Source: Paenibacillus oralis
GTDB lineage: Bacteria > Bacillota > Bacilli > Paenibacillales > Paenibacillaceae
NCBI RefSeq assembly: GCF_003863965.1
Contig: NZ_RRCN01000001.1
Location: 1,123,396 to 1,187,395 of the forward strand
Direction of reading: 5' to 3'
Length of the DNA stretch: 64,000 nt
Under the pieces are notes generated by a model. It worked only from the letters and a program-made list of their open reading frames with translations. It did no database searches and was not told the DNA's origin. The translations under genes and the position numbers were made by a program. Every line of letters begins with the position of its first letter. Position 1 is the stretch's first letter. This document shows positions 42,429 to 50,814 of this stretch, piece by piece.

Positions 42429-43247
42429 TTAATCGGCCAAGCGGTAACCGACGCCCCGCACGGTGGCGATATACGTCGAGTTGGCGGCCCGGTCGCCCAG
42501 CTTTTTGCGCAGGCTCTTGATGTGAACATCGACCACGTTGCTGCCGCCGAGAAACGATGTTCCCCACACTTCCGCCAGCAGCTCCTCGCGGGACAGAACT
42601 CCACCCTCTTGCTCCAGCAGTTTGATCAGCAGCTCGTATTCCGTTTTCGTCAGCTCGATTTGCGCGCCGTTCCGGTAAACGGCCATCTTCTTGCGGTCGA
42701 TCCACAAATCCTTGAAGATCGCCGGAGAGCTGCCGGGAAGCAGCCGCGTGGCAACCTTGCGCGCGCCGCTGCTTTGGATAATCCGCTGCGCGCGGTAGAC
42801 GATCTCCATCGGGCGCGCGGGCAGCACCAGCAGCTCCTGATTCATCAGCCCTTGATCCAGCCGCGACAGCATCGATTCTTTGATCAGCAGGAGGGAAGGA
42901 ATGTCCCCGGATTCCTGCTGGACTACGGACCTGATTGCCGCAGACTCCTCGCCTTCCTTATAAGAGGTCAAATCGAAAATCAGCAAATCCGCAGTCATCG
43001 CATTGCGAATCCCTTGCTCCCAGTGATGGAACACCAGGACGTCAAAGCAGCCTTCCGACAAATCCCGCACCAGCTCATGAACATCGCTGGGGAAGGGGCT
43101 GATCAGAATGACCCGCTGGGTAATCGGGCAAACCTCCCGCCCCATCGTCCCTTCCTCCTCATGAACCGCGGCCTCCAGGCCGGAAGGTCTGCGGAACGGC
43201 GTTACTGTACTCGCGATCTCTTTCAGTTTGGCTTCTTCTGCTGACAC
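42429..43247 (-). CDS. OmpR-type winged-helix regulator with degenerate receiver domain
   Basis: About 272 aa. The C-terminal 95 residues are a typical winged HTH (LTKTEYELLIKLLEQEGGVLSREELLAEVWG ... DVHIKSLRKKLGD ... TVRGVGYRL). Residues about 40-145 have receiver-like topology (VILISPFPSDVHELVRDL, ADLLIFDL) but not the full acidic pocket and Lys of a canonical receiver, and no histidine kinase is nearby. GTG 43247 is preferred because GGGGGTG lies 8 nt upstream; GTG 43256 is possible. The start lies inside the 3' end of the perR-like gene (25-bp overlap), so it is co-expressed with it. Target unknown. Confidence 0.82.
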   Translation of the reverse strand: MSAEEAKLKEIASTVTPFRRPSGLEAAVHEEEGTMGREVCPITQRVILISPFPSDVHELVRDLSEGCFDVLVFHHWEQGIRNAMTADLLIFDLTSYKEGEESAAIRSVVQQESGDIPSLLLIKESMLSRLDQGLMNQELLVLPARPMEIVYRAQRIIQSSGARKVATRLLPGSSPAIFKDLWIDRKKMAVYRNGAQIELTKTEYELLIKLLEQEGGVLSREELLAEVWGTSFLGGSNVVDVHIKSLRKKLGDRAANSTYIATVRGVGYRLAD

Positions 43248-43618
43248 GATGGACACACCCCCCCGAATACGACATGAGCATGATGAACATCATACCCCGT
43301 TTCTTTGGCAACGGTCTTGCTCCATTCCTCAGGCAACCCGGACATCACTTCATCAACGCGCCCGCATACTTCGCACAGGATATGCTGGTGGTCATCCATC
43401 TTGGCGTCGTAACGGCTGGCGGACTCCCCCAGTTTCAATTCGCGGATCAATTCCTTTTCGGTCAAATAACGCAGCGAATTGTATACCGTGCCGTAGGCGA
43501 AGTTATAACCCTGCTCCACGAGACGGTTCATAACCTCGGCCGCCGTCGGGTGATCGTTCGCGTTGCGCACGACATCATACACCGCTTTGCGCTGGGTCGT
43601 CAGATTTAAAGTTTTCAT
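43223..43618 (-). CDS. perR: Fur-family peroxide regulator, PerR-like
   Basis: Metal-dependent repressor, 131 aa. The Fur-family winged helix includes TVYNSLRYLTEKELI (about 44-58). The regulatory metal site lies around DDHQHILCEVCGRVDEV, and the structural zinc site is C80-x2-C83 with the C-terminal GVCPSC. The short C-terminus and DDHQH sequence favour PerR over Fur or Zur. The ATG start has a weak ribosome site. A PerR-type box overlaps its own -10, indicating autoregulation. The wHTH gene is translationally coupled downstream and an FAD-Rieske gene diverges from the same region. Confidence 0.85.
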   Translation of the reverse strand: MKTLNLTTQRKAVYDVVRNANDHPTAAEVMNRLVEQGYNFAYGTVYNSLRYLTEKELIRELKLGESASRYDAKMDDHQHILCEVCGRVDEVMSGLPEEWSKTVAKETGYDVHHAHVVFGGVCPSCQQKKPN

Positions 43619-43646
43619 CTATTATCAATCCCTGTTGTTTTTATTT

Positions 43647-43683
43647 TTAGAATTAGTATAAGTCTTATTTTAGTTCCAGTCAA
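43647..43683 (-). promoter_or_regulatory. perR promoter with PerR box
   Basis: On the minus strand a -35 TTGACT (43678-43683), a 17-bp spacer and a -10 TATACT (43655-43660). TTAGAATTAGTATAA (43647-43661) matches the PerR box TTATAATNATTATAA at 13 of 15 positions and covers the -10. Confidence 0.65.
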
Positions 43684-43761
43684 ATCCTAATTTATTCGTT
43701 TCTAACCAGCCGGTGATGGAAATAATGAAACCATACTTACGAACCCAAGGAGGAACAAGGC

Positions 43762-45330
43762 ATGTCAAACCATACTTCCCCAACCGGCGCATTGCCGCAG
43801 TTGCCGGAATCCATGTGGCGAAAAACGACCGCTCTGCCTGCCTTTGAACCATTGAAAAACGATATCGAAACCGATGTGCTCATTGCGGGGGCCGGCATTG
43901 TCGGCATTACGACCGCCTATTTGCTGGTCCAAGCCGGATTGAAGGTGGCCGTTATCGACGCCGGAAAAATTCTCGACGGGACGACCGGGTATACGACAGC
44001 AAAAATCACGGCCCAGCACGCGCTGATTTACGACAAGCTGCTGAACCATTTCGGCAAGGATGGAGCCCGCCTGTATTACGAGGCGAACGAGGAAGCGCTT
44101 GGCTTTATTGCGGACACGATTAAAACGCGGAAAATCGACTGTCAATTCCGCCGCGAAGATGCTTATCTGTACGCCGATTCGGATGAGCAGCTGCAGAAGC
44201 TGGAAGCCGAATGGAAGGCATACAAGGAGCTTGATTTGCCTGCCGAATGGCTTGATTCCCTGTCCTTGCCGCTGTCCGCCAAAGGGGCGATCGTGCTGAA
44301 AAACCAGGCCCAGTTCCATCCGCTCCATTACTTGCGCGATCTGGCCGAGTTCGTGGCTGAGAACGGCGGTACTTTTTATGAGAACACCACCATGAGAGAT
44401 CCAGCCGAAGATTTGGAAGACGGCCGGCTCAAGCTGTCCTCCGAAGACGGGCATACGGTCATCTGCCGCCACGCCGTTTCCGCCTCCCACTTTCCGTTCA
44501 TCGACGGCAAAGGCTTGTATTTCGCCCGGCTCTACTCCGAGCGTTCCTACGCGGTCGCTTTCGAGCCCGAGCAGCCGTATCCCGGAGGCATGTACATCAA
44601 CTGCGGAAACCCTAAACGCTCGCTGCGCTCCGCCGAACTGAACGGCAAAACGGTGGTGATCGCCGGCGGAGAATCGCACAAAACCGGGAAAAACGACTGC
44701 ACGATCAAATGCTACGAGGCGCTGGCGGAATTCGGGCAGTCGGTGTTAGGCGTCAAATCTATCCCTTACCGCTGGTCGACGCAGGATTTGGTCACGATGG
44801 ACGACGTGCCTTATATCGGCCGCCTCACGGAAGATCGCCGCAACATTTATGTAGCGACCGGCTTTGCCAAATGGGGCATGACCAGCAGCACGGTGTCCGC
44901 GCACCTGATCCGGGACCTGATTTTGGACAAAGAAAACCGGTACGAGCGTTTGTTTACCCCTTCACGTTTTAAGGCCGACCCCGCGATCAAAAATTTGGTC
45001 CGGCAAAACGCCGATGTGGCCAATGAGTGGGTGAGCGGCAAAGTCGAGCTCGTCCACCTGAAGCCCGAGGATCTCGTTCCCGGCCAGGGCGCCGTCGTCA
45101 AGCACAACGGCAAAAGAGCTGGCGCGTACCGCGATGACGACGGCCTGCTCTATCTGGTGGACACAACGTGCACGCACATGGGCTGCGAGGTCAAATGGAA
45201 CGAAGCGGAACGCTCGTGGGACTGCCCTTGTCACGGCTCGCGATTCGACTATAAGGGCGCGGTGATCGAGGGTCCGGCAACCAAGGATTTGCCCCGGCTG
45301 CACCGGCAGCCCGAACAAATGAAAAGCTAG
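43762..45330 (+). CDS. FAD-dependent oxidoreductase with C-terminal Rieske domain (YhfW-like)
   Basis: Cytoplasmic DAO-family flavoprotein fused to a Rieske [2Fe-2S] domain, 522 aa. The N-terminal FAD-binding GAGIVGITTAYLLVQAGLKVAVID is at about 42-65. The C-terminus has the Rieske ligands C470-x-H472 and C488-x2-H491, with C475 and C490 placed to form the disulfide of bc1-type Rieske proteins. B. subtilis YhfW has the same architecture; substrate unknown. ATG start with AAGGAGG upstream. It diverges from perR over a 143-bp region, so control by PerR is plausible. Confidence 0.92.
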   Translation: MSNHTSPTGALPQLPESMWRKTTALPAFEPLKNDIETDVLIAGAGIVGITTAYLLVQAGLKVAVIDAGKILDGTTGYTTAKITAQHALIYDKLLNHFGKDGARLYYEANEEALGFIADTIKTRKIDCQFRREDAYLYADSDEQLQKLEAEWKAYKELDLPAEWLDSLSLPLSAKGAIVLKNQAQFHPLHYLRDLAEFVAENGGTFYENTTMRDPAEDLEDGRLKLSSEDGHTVICRHAVSASHFPFIDGKGLYFARLYSERSYAVAFEPEQPYPGGMYINCGNPKRSLRSAELNGKTVVIAGGESHKTGKNDCTIKCYEALAEFGQSVLGVKSIPYRWSTQDLVTMDDVPYIGRLTEDRRNIYVATGFAKWGMTSSTVSAHLIRDLILDKENRYERLFTPSRFKADPAIKNLVRQNADVANEWVSGKVELVHLKPEDLVPGQGAVVKHNGKRAGAYRDDDGLLYLVDTTCTHMGCEVKWNEAERSWDCPCHGSRFDYKGAVIEGPATKDLPRLHRQPEQMKS

Positions 45331-45339
45331 GATGGCGCC

Positions 45340-45400
45340 GCATCCGCTAAGGACCCTGCTTCTCAACCCGGAAGAAGGACCTCGGCGGATGTCTATTTTT
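45340..45400 (+). terminator. Terminator after the FAD-Rieske gene
   Basis: GCATCCGC pairs with GCGGATG around a partly paired interior, followed by TCTATTTTTT, within 70 bp of the stop codon. Confidence 0.65.
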
Positions 45401-45412
45401 TATCCACTACCT

Positions 45413-45489
45413 TGCTTTGTTCAGTACTGTATGATATTATGCTTTCAGCGATACTGATTATTGTTCAGTAGTGTGAGAACTATTATAAA
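45413..45489 (+). promoter_or_regulatory. Tandem promoters of the padR operon with duplicated TTGTTCAGTA motif
   Basis: TTGTTCAGTACTGT (45417-45430) and TTGTTCAGTAGTGT (45461-45474) are a 13/14 direct repeat with 44-bp spacing. Candidate promoters are TTGCTT-16-TATTAT (45413-45440) and TTGTTC-17-TATAAA (45461-45489). The second -10 abuts the repeat element at 45490, so that element is transcribed as the operon leader. The duplicated motif may be an operator, perhaps for PadR itself. Confidence 0.45.
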
Positions 45490-45708
45490 TGCGTGTTCAA
45501 AAAGGCCGGTTTTCAGCACCGAGAAGGTTGGATGAAGCTAGGGACGTCAGGAGCGGAGCGTACGTTTTGGGTACGTGAGCACCTGAAATGTTTCCGTAGG
45601 AAACATGCTTCGGAAGCATATTCTTGGCCCGGCTGAATTCAAGATTCGATGCCGGGTTACTTCTTGATTCACTTCGTGATCAAAACCGGACTTTTTGAAC
45701 TACCTCTA
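45490..45708. repeat. GTTCAAAAAGTC repeat element (MITE-like), copy 3, in padR leader
   Basis: Reverse orientation, from TGCGTGTTCAAAAAGGCC to GACTTTTTGAACTACCTCTA. It ends directly against the padR ribosome site AAGGAG (45709-45714). It contains the core CGGCTGAATTCAAGATTCGA, the ACGTTTTGGGTACGT palindrome and the optional module GTTTCCGTAGGAAACATGC also present in copy 4. Confidence 0.8.
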
Positions 45709-45722
45709 AAGGAGAACACCGT

Positions 45723-46049
45723 ATGGACATCAGCATCCAATTTAAGAAAGGCGCATTGGAGCTTTGCGTGCTTGTTCTTATCCAGCAGCGGGACCGTTAC
45801 GGATACGAGCTCGCCCAGTCCGTTTCCAAGCATATCGAAGTGGCCGAAGGGGCGCTTTATCCTCTGCTGCGAAGACTGGTCCATGAAGGCTACTGTACGA
45901 CATATCTGCAGGAATCCACCGGCGGCCCGCCGCGCAAATATTACAAGCTGACGCCTGAAGGTGAAATTTATACGAACAGGCTGGTGGTCGAGTGGAAACA
46001 GTTCGTTCGGAGCGTATCTACATTAATCGAGAAAGGAAGCCATTTATGA
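45723..46049 (+). CDS. PadR-family transcriptional regulator
   Basis: Winged-helix repressor of 108 aa. Landmarks: KGALELCVLVLIQQRDRYGYELAQ at the N-terminus and EGALYPLLRRLVHEGY in the recognition region, then GPPRKYYKLTPEG in the wing. ATG start with AAGGAG 8 nt upstream, the site being supplied at the very edge of a repeat element. Its stop overlaps the DUF1700 start (ATGA), and a DUF4097 gene follows. PadR-DUF1700-DUF4097 is a recurrent envelope-stress-like module in Bacillota; PadR probably controls it. Confidence 0.93.
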   Translation: MDISIQFKKGALELCVLVLIQQRDRYGYELAQSVSKHIEVAEGALYPLLRRLVHEGYCTTYLQESTGGPPRKYYKLTPEGEIYTNRLVVEWKQFVRSVSTLIEKGSHL

Positions 46050-46717
46050 ATAAAAATGAATTTATAGCGCTTCTTAGAGCCCATCTCTCCGTCCTGCCGC
46101 CGGAAGAACAAAACGAATTGCTGGAAGACTACGAAGCTCATTTCGAATTCGGCCTGCAGAGCGGAAAAACGGAGGAAGAAATCGTACTGGAACTGGGCGA
46201 ACCGGCGGAGCTGGCCAAGGAGGCTCTCGGAAACCGTTACATCCCCCAAGATCATGTGTATTGGTACGGACCTGATCCGGCGGGCCGCGCCGGGGCGCCC
46301 GAGCCCAACCACGTCGCTCCCGCGGAACCCGATCGTCCGGCAAAAGACGCGCCCGGCTACGCCGGGCCGGGCTTGACGGCCGCCAAGCGCCGCGGGACAT
46401 TTGCCGGCGTAATGGTGTATATCGGACTCTTTTTTTTAAACCTTATCGTCGTTCCGCTGCTTCTGTCCTTATGGTCGGCATTTGCCGGTTTTGCGGCCAT
46501 CGCGCTGGGCGGGATTATCAGCCCGCTCGCCCTCGGGCTGGAATTTGCGGTGCATCACCAGTTTAACCTGGGGAAGCTTTTTATGGCTGTCGCCTGCATT
46601 GGCGTCGGCATCCTGCTGGCGGTCGGTTCACGTAATTTATTTATCGGATTGCGGCGCCTTAGCATCGGTTATTGGAATTGGAACATACGAATGGCAAAAG
46701 GGAGGAATGAAGCGTGA
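46046..46717 (+). CDS. DUF1700 (HAAS domain) membrane protein
   Basis: 223 aa. The N-terminal HAAS domain (MNKNEFIALLRAHLSVLPPEEQNELLEDYEAHF; start ATG 46046) is followed by a Pro/Ala-rich linker and three to four membrane helices (about 125-215). HAAS domains are thought to mediate signalling or interaction with partner regulators. The start overlaps the padR stop by 4 bp (GAAAGGAAG upstream), and its stop overlaps the downstream GTG start. A longer upstream frame that runs over padR is rejected. Molecular function unknown. Confidence 0.85.
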   Translation: MNKNEFIALLRAHLSVLPPEEQNELLEDYEAHFEFGLQSGKTEEEIVLELGEPAELAKEALGNRYIPQDHVYWYGPDPAGRAGAPEPNHVAPAEPDRPAKDAPGYAGPGLTAAKRRGTFAGVMVYIGLFFLNLIVVPLLLSLWSAFAGFAAIALGGIISPLALGLEFAVHHQFNLGKLFMAVACIGVGILLAVGSRNLFIGLRRLSIGYWNWNIRMAKGRNEA

Positions 46718-47670
46718 ACAGCAAAAAATGGACGCTGGTTGGATTGTTTTTGATTGTGGTCGGGCTGGCCGGCATGGCCTACCAGCGGTTTGACTTCGGC
46801 GAGAAGCTTCCCGCCTACCAGCAAAAATGGACCTTCGGCGAAGGCGAGCTGGAGAATCTGCACATTGAAGGCGATTATGACGTAGACCTGGAGTTTATCG
46901 ACAGCCCGGACGGGGCTAGTTATATCGAGGCCAGCGGCAACATGAAGCAGGAAGCGATCGATAAAATAAAATCAGCCGCGCTTTCCGGCCAAACGCTTAA
47001 GCTGGAATTTCAGGACCCATGGGACTGGTCCTTCTTCAGCATCAATTTTCAATCGACCAAACAGCATATTACCGTGGCTTTAGCCAAAGACAGCGGACTA
47101 AAGGAGATCAGCTACAAGTCGGGCGACGGAAACGGCAGCTTCACCGGCCTAAAAGCTGAAAATATCGAGCTTTCCGTTTCCTCGGGCACCATCCGTGCCG
47201 ACGCCATTCAAGCGGAAAACCTAAAGCTTACGACCAGCGACGGGAATATTACCGCCGAGCGGGTTCAGGTCCAAGGGAGTGCGGAAATCAAGCTAACCTC
47301 CGGAAACATCAAAATCGATGAGCTGCAGGGAGCTTTGACGGCAAAAGCGACTTCCGGGAATATTACGGCAAGCGGTGTGAAAGGCCCCGTCGAGGCTTCG
47401 CTGAGTTCCGGGAACATCAAATTTACCGATTTCACGGGGAACGGCAAATTCAAAGCGACCTCCGGCAACGTCACGCTGGAGAATCAACGCTCGGACAGCC
47501 TGGACATCGCCGTGCAATCCGGCAACGTAAAACTGTCCGCAGACCCGCAGTTCCGGGGAGTTTACGACCTTAAGACGAGATCCGGCAGCATCACGGCCCC
47601 CGAATCGCCGCAGCAAACGGTAGACATCGTCAAGGTGCGGGCAACGTCCGGCGATATCCGGATTCGGTAA
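46714..47670 (+). CDS. DUF4097 beta-repeat envelope protein (LiaG/YvlB-like)
   Basis: 318 aa, starting at GTG 46714 with GGAGGAATGAAGC upstream. One N-terminal membrane helix (about 6-23) anchors an extracellular beta-solenoid domain with repeated (S/T)SGNI(T/K) turns (TSDGNIT, TSGNIKI, TSGNITA, SSGNIKF, TSGNVTL, QSGNVKL, TSGDIRI). This is the DUF4097 pattern found in LiaG-like proteins. Last gene of the padR operon. Role is probably envelope sensing or protection; no direct evidence. Confidence 0.88.
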   Translation: MNSKKWTLVGLFLIVVGLAGMAYQRFDFGEKLPAYQQKWTFGEGELENLHIEGDYDVDLEFIDSPDGASYIEASGNMKQEAIDKIKSAALSGQTLKLEFQDPWDWSFFSINFQSTKQHITVALAKDSGLKEISYKSGDGNGSFTGLKAENIELSVSSGTIRADAIQAENLKLTTSDGNITAERVQVQGSAEIKLTSGNIKIDELQGALTAKATSGNITASGVKGPVEASLSSGNIKFTDFTGNGKFKATSGNVTLENQRSDSLDIAVQSGNVKLSADPQFRGVYDLKTRSGSITAPESPQQTVDIVKVRATSGDIRIR

Positions 47671-47675
47671 CCCCC

Positions 47676-47704
47676 TTGATTTTTCAGTTCATTAATCATA
47701 TAAT
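47676..47704 (+). promoter_or_regulatory. Strong sigma-A promoter for the ABC-F leader
   Basis: A -35 TTGATT (47676-47681), a 17-bp spacer and a perfect -10 TATAAT (47699-47704). It drives the leader ORF, terminator and ABC-F gene, and begins 6 bp after the DUF4097 stop. Confidence 0.75.
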
Positions 47705-47736
47705 TCACATAACTAACATTTAAGGAGGTGGGTAGA

Positions 47737-47886
47737 GTGGATTGCAAGTTTGCATGGAGTCGAATTAGCCAACTGCCGCTGGCAATGTTTGGCAATGTTC
47801 ATGGTGCAGCCTTTTACGGGATAAGTGTGTCCATTTTCAAGAATTCGATATCCATACCAAATTGCGAAATGCCGCTCCTACCTTAA
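47737..47886 (+). CDS. 49-aa leader peptide / small ORF upstream of the ABC-F gene
   Basis: GTG start with a near-perfect ribosome site AAGGAGGTG ending 6 nt upstream, reading MDCKFAWSRISQLPLAMFG... to ...NCEMPLLP then TAA. It lies between a strong promoter and a 12-bp-stem terminator that precedes the ABC-F start. This is the architecture of antibiotic-responsive ribosome-mediated attenuation known for ABC-F and other resistance genes. The peptide resembles nothing I recognise, has no clear membrane segment, and could also be an independent small protein. Too short for most gene finders. Confidence 0.6.
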   Translation: MDCKFAWSRISQLPLAMFGNVHGAAFYGISVSIFKNSISIPNCEMPLLP

Positions 47887-47909
47887 CCTCACGTTCAAGC
47901 GTGCGAACC

Positions 47910-47944
47910 GAAGGCAGCAGGATTTCCTGCTGCCTTCTTTTTTT
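47910..47944 (+). terminator. Strong terminator/attenuator in the ABC-F leader
   Basis: GAAGGCAGCAGG pairs perfectly with CCTGCTGCCTTC around ATTT and is followed by seven T. It sits after the small ORF and 55 bp before the ABC-F start, so read-through must be allowed for the ABC-F gene unless another promoter exists. Confidence 0.9.
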
Positions 47945-47999
47945 GGAAATCCGGGCTTAAGGCAGCGGACGGCATGGGACGAAGGAGATTAATTTACCC

Positions 48000-50027
48000 A
48001 TGATGATCCAATGTCAAAATATACAGAAATATTACGGCGCCGAACTGGTGCTGAGCGATGTTACGTTTGAAATCAAAACGGGCGAGACCGTCGGCCTGAT
48101 CGGCCGCAACGGCACGGGCAAAACGACCTTGATGAAGCTGTTGACGGGCAAAGAACATCCCGACCGCGGACAGCTGCATATCCGCAAAAATGCCCGCATC
48201 GGCGCGCTGGCGCAGATTCCCGATTATCAGAATGGGGAAACCGTTCGCGGCGTGCTGCTGGAGGCTTTTGCCGAGCTGCGCCTGATGCAGGCGGAAATGA
48301 AGCGGCTCGAGGCGGAGATGTCCGCGGCCGGGGCTGATTCGGGGGCTGCAGGCAGCATGGACGGCCTGCTCCGCCGATATGGCGAGCTGCAGGAGTCCTT
48401 CGAACGCGGAGGCGGCTATGAAATCGATGCCTCCATCGACCGGGTGGCCGGCGGACTGGGAATTCCCGCGGAGCAGTTTTCGCGTCCCTTCTCTTCCCTC
48501 TCCGGCGGCGAGAAAACCAAGGTGGGGCTGGCGGTCATTCTGCTGCAGCAGCCGGATTTGCTGCTTCTCGATGAACCGACGAACCATCTGGACATGGCCG
48601 CGATCGAATGGCTGGAAACGTACATCCGGACTTTTGCCGGAACCGTCGTCATTATTTCCCACGACCGTTATTTTCTCGATGCGGTGGCGGATAAAATCAT
48701 CGAGCTGGAGGATGGCGAAGCCTTCACCTACCATGGGAACTATAGCACGTACAAAGAGGAAAAAGAGCGCCGATTGCTTCAGCAATTTGCCGACTATCAG
48801 GAACAGCAGAAGAAGATCAAAAAAATGCAGGAAACGATCAAGCAGCTGATCGAGTGGGGCAACCGTTCCAATCCGCCGAACCCTTCGTTCCACCGGCGCG
48901 CCGCTTCGATGCAAAAAGCGCTGGACCGCATGGTGAAGCTGAAACGGCCAATCCTGGAGCGCAAAAAGATCGACCTCCAGCTGCAGCAGGCCGACCGGTC
49001 CGGCAATGACGCGGTGGTGCTGCGCGAGGTCGGCTGTGTTCGGGGAGTCCGGCGGTTGTATTCCGGGCTGACGCACACGCTGCGGTACGGCGAAGCCGCG
49101 GTCCTTATCGGACCGAATGGGACCGGCAAAAGCACCTTGCTCAAAAACGTGCTCGGCCTCGAACCGCCGGAGGAGGGGGAAGCCCGTCTCGGCGCCCGGA
49201 TCGACGCCGGTTATCTGGCCCAGCAGTCGGCCCCGGCCGATCACGAGGAAACGGTGCTGCAGTTTTTCCGCGACGAGATCGGCATCGAAACCGGGGAGGC
49301 CCGCCATCAACTGGCCCGGTTCCTGTTCTACGGCGCCGACGTGTTCAAGAAGGTGCGCAGCCTCTCGGGCGGGGAATGGACCCGGCTGCGGCTGGCCGTG
49401 CTTATGCACCGCAAGCCGAATTTGCTTGTACTCGACGAGCCGACCAACCATCTGGACATCGACTCGCGCGAAGCGTTGGAGGAAGCGTTGGAAGAGTATG
49501 CGGGCACCCTGCTCGTCGTCTCGCATGACCGCTACTTTATCAACAAAGTAGCGGGCCAGATCTGGGCGCTGGAGGGCGGCCGCATGAGCGTCACTCTCGG
49601 CAACTATGAGGATTACCGGGAGGAATTGTCCCGCAGCTCGGACGCCGCGGGGGTTCGCTTCGAAAGCACGAGTTGGGCTTCCGCTTCGGTTCAGGCCGCG
49701 GGGATGACCCCCGCCATTCCCGCCCATGCGGACGCCGCGGGCCAGACAGTAACCAAAGCCGCCGATCATGCGGGAGGATCTGCGGAGGGAGCGGCTAAAA
49801 CCGTCCGCAAGCCCCGGGCAAACCCGGCTTACCTGCGCAAGCTGGAAGCCGATATTGCCACCGCAGAAGCTGAACTGGCGGCGATTGATAACACCATGCT
49901 CGACCCGGAGACGGCCTGCGACGCTTCGCGTTTAATCGCGTTGCAGCAGGAGCGGGATGGGCTGCAGCTACGTCTCGACGAGATGATGGAGGAGTATTTT
50001 GCCTTGCTTGAAGAATCCGCCGAATAA
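48000..50027 (+). CDS. ABC-F family ATPase (ribosome-associated)
   Basis: Cytoplasmic twin-ATPase without membrane domain, 675 aa. Each half has a Walker A (GRNGTGKTT near 35; GPNGTGKST near 375), a signature (LSGGEKTK; LSGGEWTR) and a Walker B (LLLLDEPTNHLDM; LLVLDEPTNHLDI). The inter-domain linker is the ABC-F arm with KIKKMQETIKQLIEWG and RAASMQKALDRM. A C-terminal extension (about 545-675) has an Ala-rich stretch and a coiled coil. ABC-F proteins act at the ribosomal E site in translation quality control or antibiotic protection; the candidate attenuator leader favours the latter. Start ATG 48000 or 48003. It precedes an alkA-like gene by 16 bp. Confidence 0.93.
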   Translation: MMIQCQNIQKYYGAELVLSDVTFEIKTGETVGLIGRNGTGKTTLMKLLTGKEHPDRGQLHIRKNARIGALAQIPDYQNGETVRGVLLEAFAELRLMQAEMKRLEAEMSAAGADSGAAGSMDGLLRRYGELQESFERGGGYEIDASIDRVAGGLGIPAEQFSRPFSSLSGGEKTKVGLAVILLQQPDLLLLDEPTNHLDMAAIEWLETYIRTFAGTVVIISHDRYFLDAVADKIIELEDGEAFTYHGNYSTYKEEKERRLLQQFADYQEQQKKIKKMQETIKQLIEWGNRSNPPNPSFHRRAASMQKALDRMVKLKRPILERKKIDLQLQQADRSGNDAVVLREVGCVRGVRRLYSGLTHTLRYGEAAVLIGPNGTGKSTLLKNVLGLEPPEEGEARLGARIDAGYLAQQSAPADHEETVLQFFRDEIGIETGEARHQLARFLFYGADVFKKVRSLSGGEWTRLRLAVLMHRKPNLLVLDEPTNHLDIDSREALEEALEEYAGTLLVVSHDRYFINKVAGQIWALEGGRMSVTLGNYEDYREELSRSSDAAGVRFESTSWASASVQAAGMTPAIPAHADAAGQTVTKAADHAGGSAEGAAKTVRKPRANPAYLRKLEADIATAEAELAAIDNTMLDPETACDASRLIALQQERDGLQLRLDEMMEEYFALLEESAE

Positions 50028-50043
50028 AAGGAGAGCGATCACG

Positions 50044-50709
50044 ATGAATCCCCCCAAATTCCAGCTTCATTCTGAAGACCCCCGTGTCCGGGCGCTGGCC
50101 GCCGCCGACCCGCGGATGGGGCGCCTGACGGCGCTGATCGGCGGCTTGGCAACCAAACCGCAGGGACCTCTCTTTGCCGAGCTGGCCCGCTCCATCATCA
50201 GCCAGCAAATTTCCGTCAAGGCGGCGGCGACTATTCGCGGCCGGGTCATCGAGCTTGCCGGGGAGTTGTCCCCGGCCGCTCTCTCGGCGCAATCGGACGC
50301 CGACCTGCGGACCGCCGGACTCTCCGCCTCCAAGGTCGCTTATATCCGCGATTTATGCGGCAAAGTTCTATCCGGCGAACTCCGGCTGGAAAAGCTGGAG
50401 GAAATGAGCGATGAAGACGTCGCAGATGCGCTCGTATCCGTCAAAGGCATCGGCAAATGGTCGGCGGAAATGTTCCTGATCTTTGCCTTGGGCCGGGAAG
50501 ACATCGTGTCGTTCGGCGATGCCGGTTTGCAGCGGGCCGCCAAATGGCTTTACGCCATGGAGGACCGGGACGACCGCAAATATTTGCAGCAGGTGGCCGC
50601 GCCATGGTCCCCTTACGGATCGATCGCTTCCCTGTACTTATGGGAAGCGATTAATCAGGGGCATGTCGATTCCGGCGAAACCTTTGAAGAGCGCTGTAAA
50701 CGCCTATGA
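50044..50709 (+). CDS. DNA-3-methyladenine glycosylase II (AlkA-like, HhH-GPD)
   Basis: Base-excision-repair glycosylase for alkylated purines, 221 aa. The helix-hairpin-helix VKGIGKWSAEMFLIFALGR is followed by the catalytic aspartate in FGDAGLQRA. ATG 50044 has AAAGGAGA upstream; a longer frame begins inside the ABC-F gene. It lacks the N-terminal TBP-like domain of E. coli AlkA, as is common for the shorter Gram-positive forms. It is cotranscribed with the ABC-F gene by position. Confidence 0.93.
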   Translation: MNPPKFQLHSEDPRVRALAAADPRMGRLTALIGGLATKPQGPLFAELARSIISQQISVKAAATIRGRVIELAGELSPAALSAQSDADLRTAGLSASKVAYIRDLCGKVLSGELRLEKLEEMSDEDVADALVSVKGIGKWSAEMFLIFALGREDIVSFGDAGLQRAAKWLYAMEDRDDRKYLQQVAAPWSPYGSIASLYLWEAINQGHVDSGETFEERCKRL

Positions 50710-50814
50710 TTCCGTTACCGTTGCCGGCCTGCTAAACGGTGATACAGGGGCGAGCGCTTGCGGAATTACTCCCGATCCCGGTGCTCACCCCTGTCGCCTG
50801 CAGCACCTGTCGCC

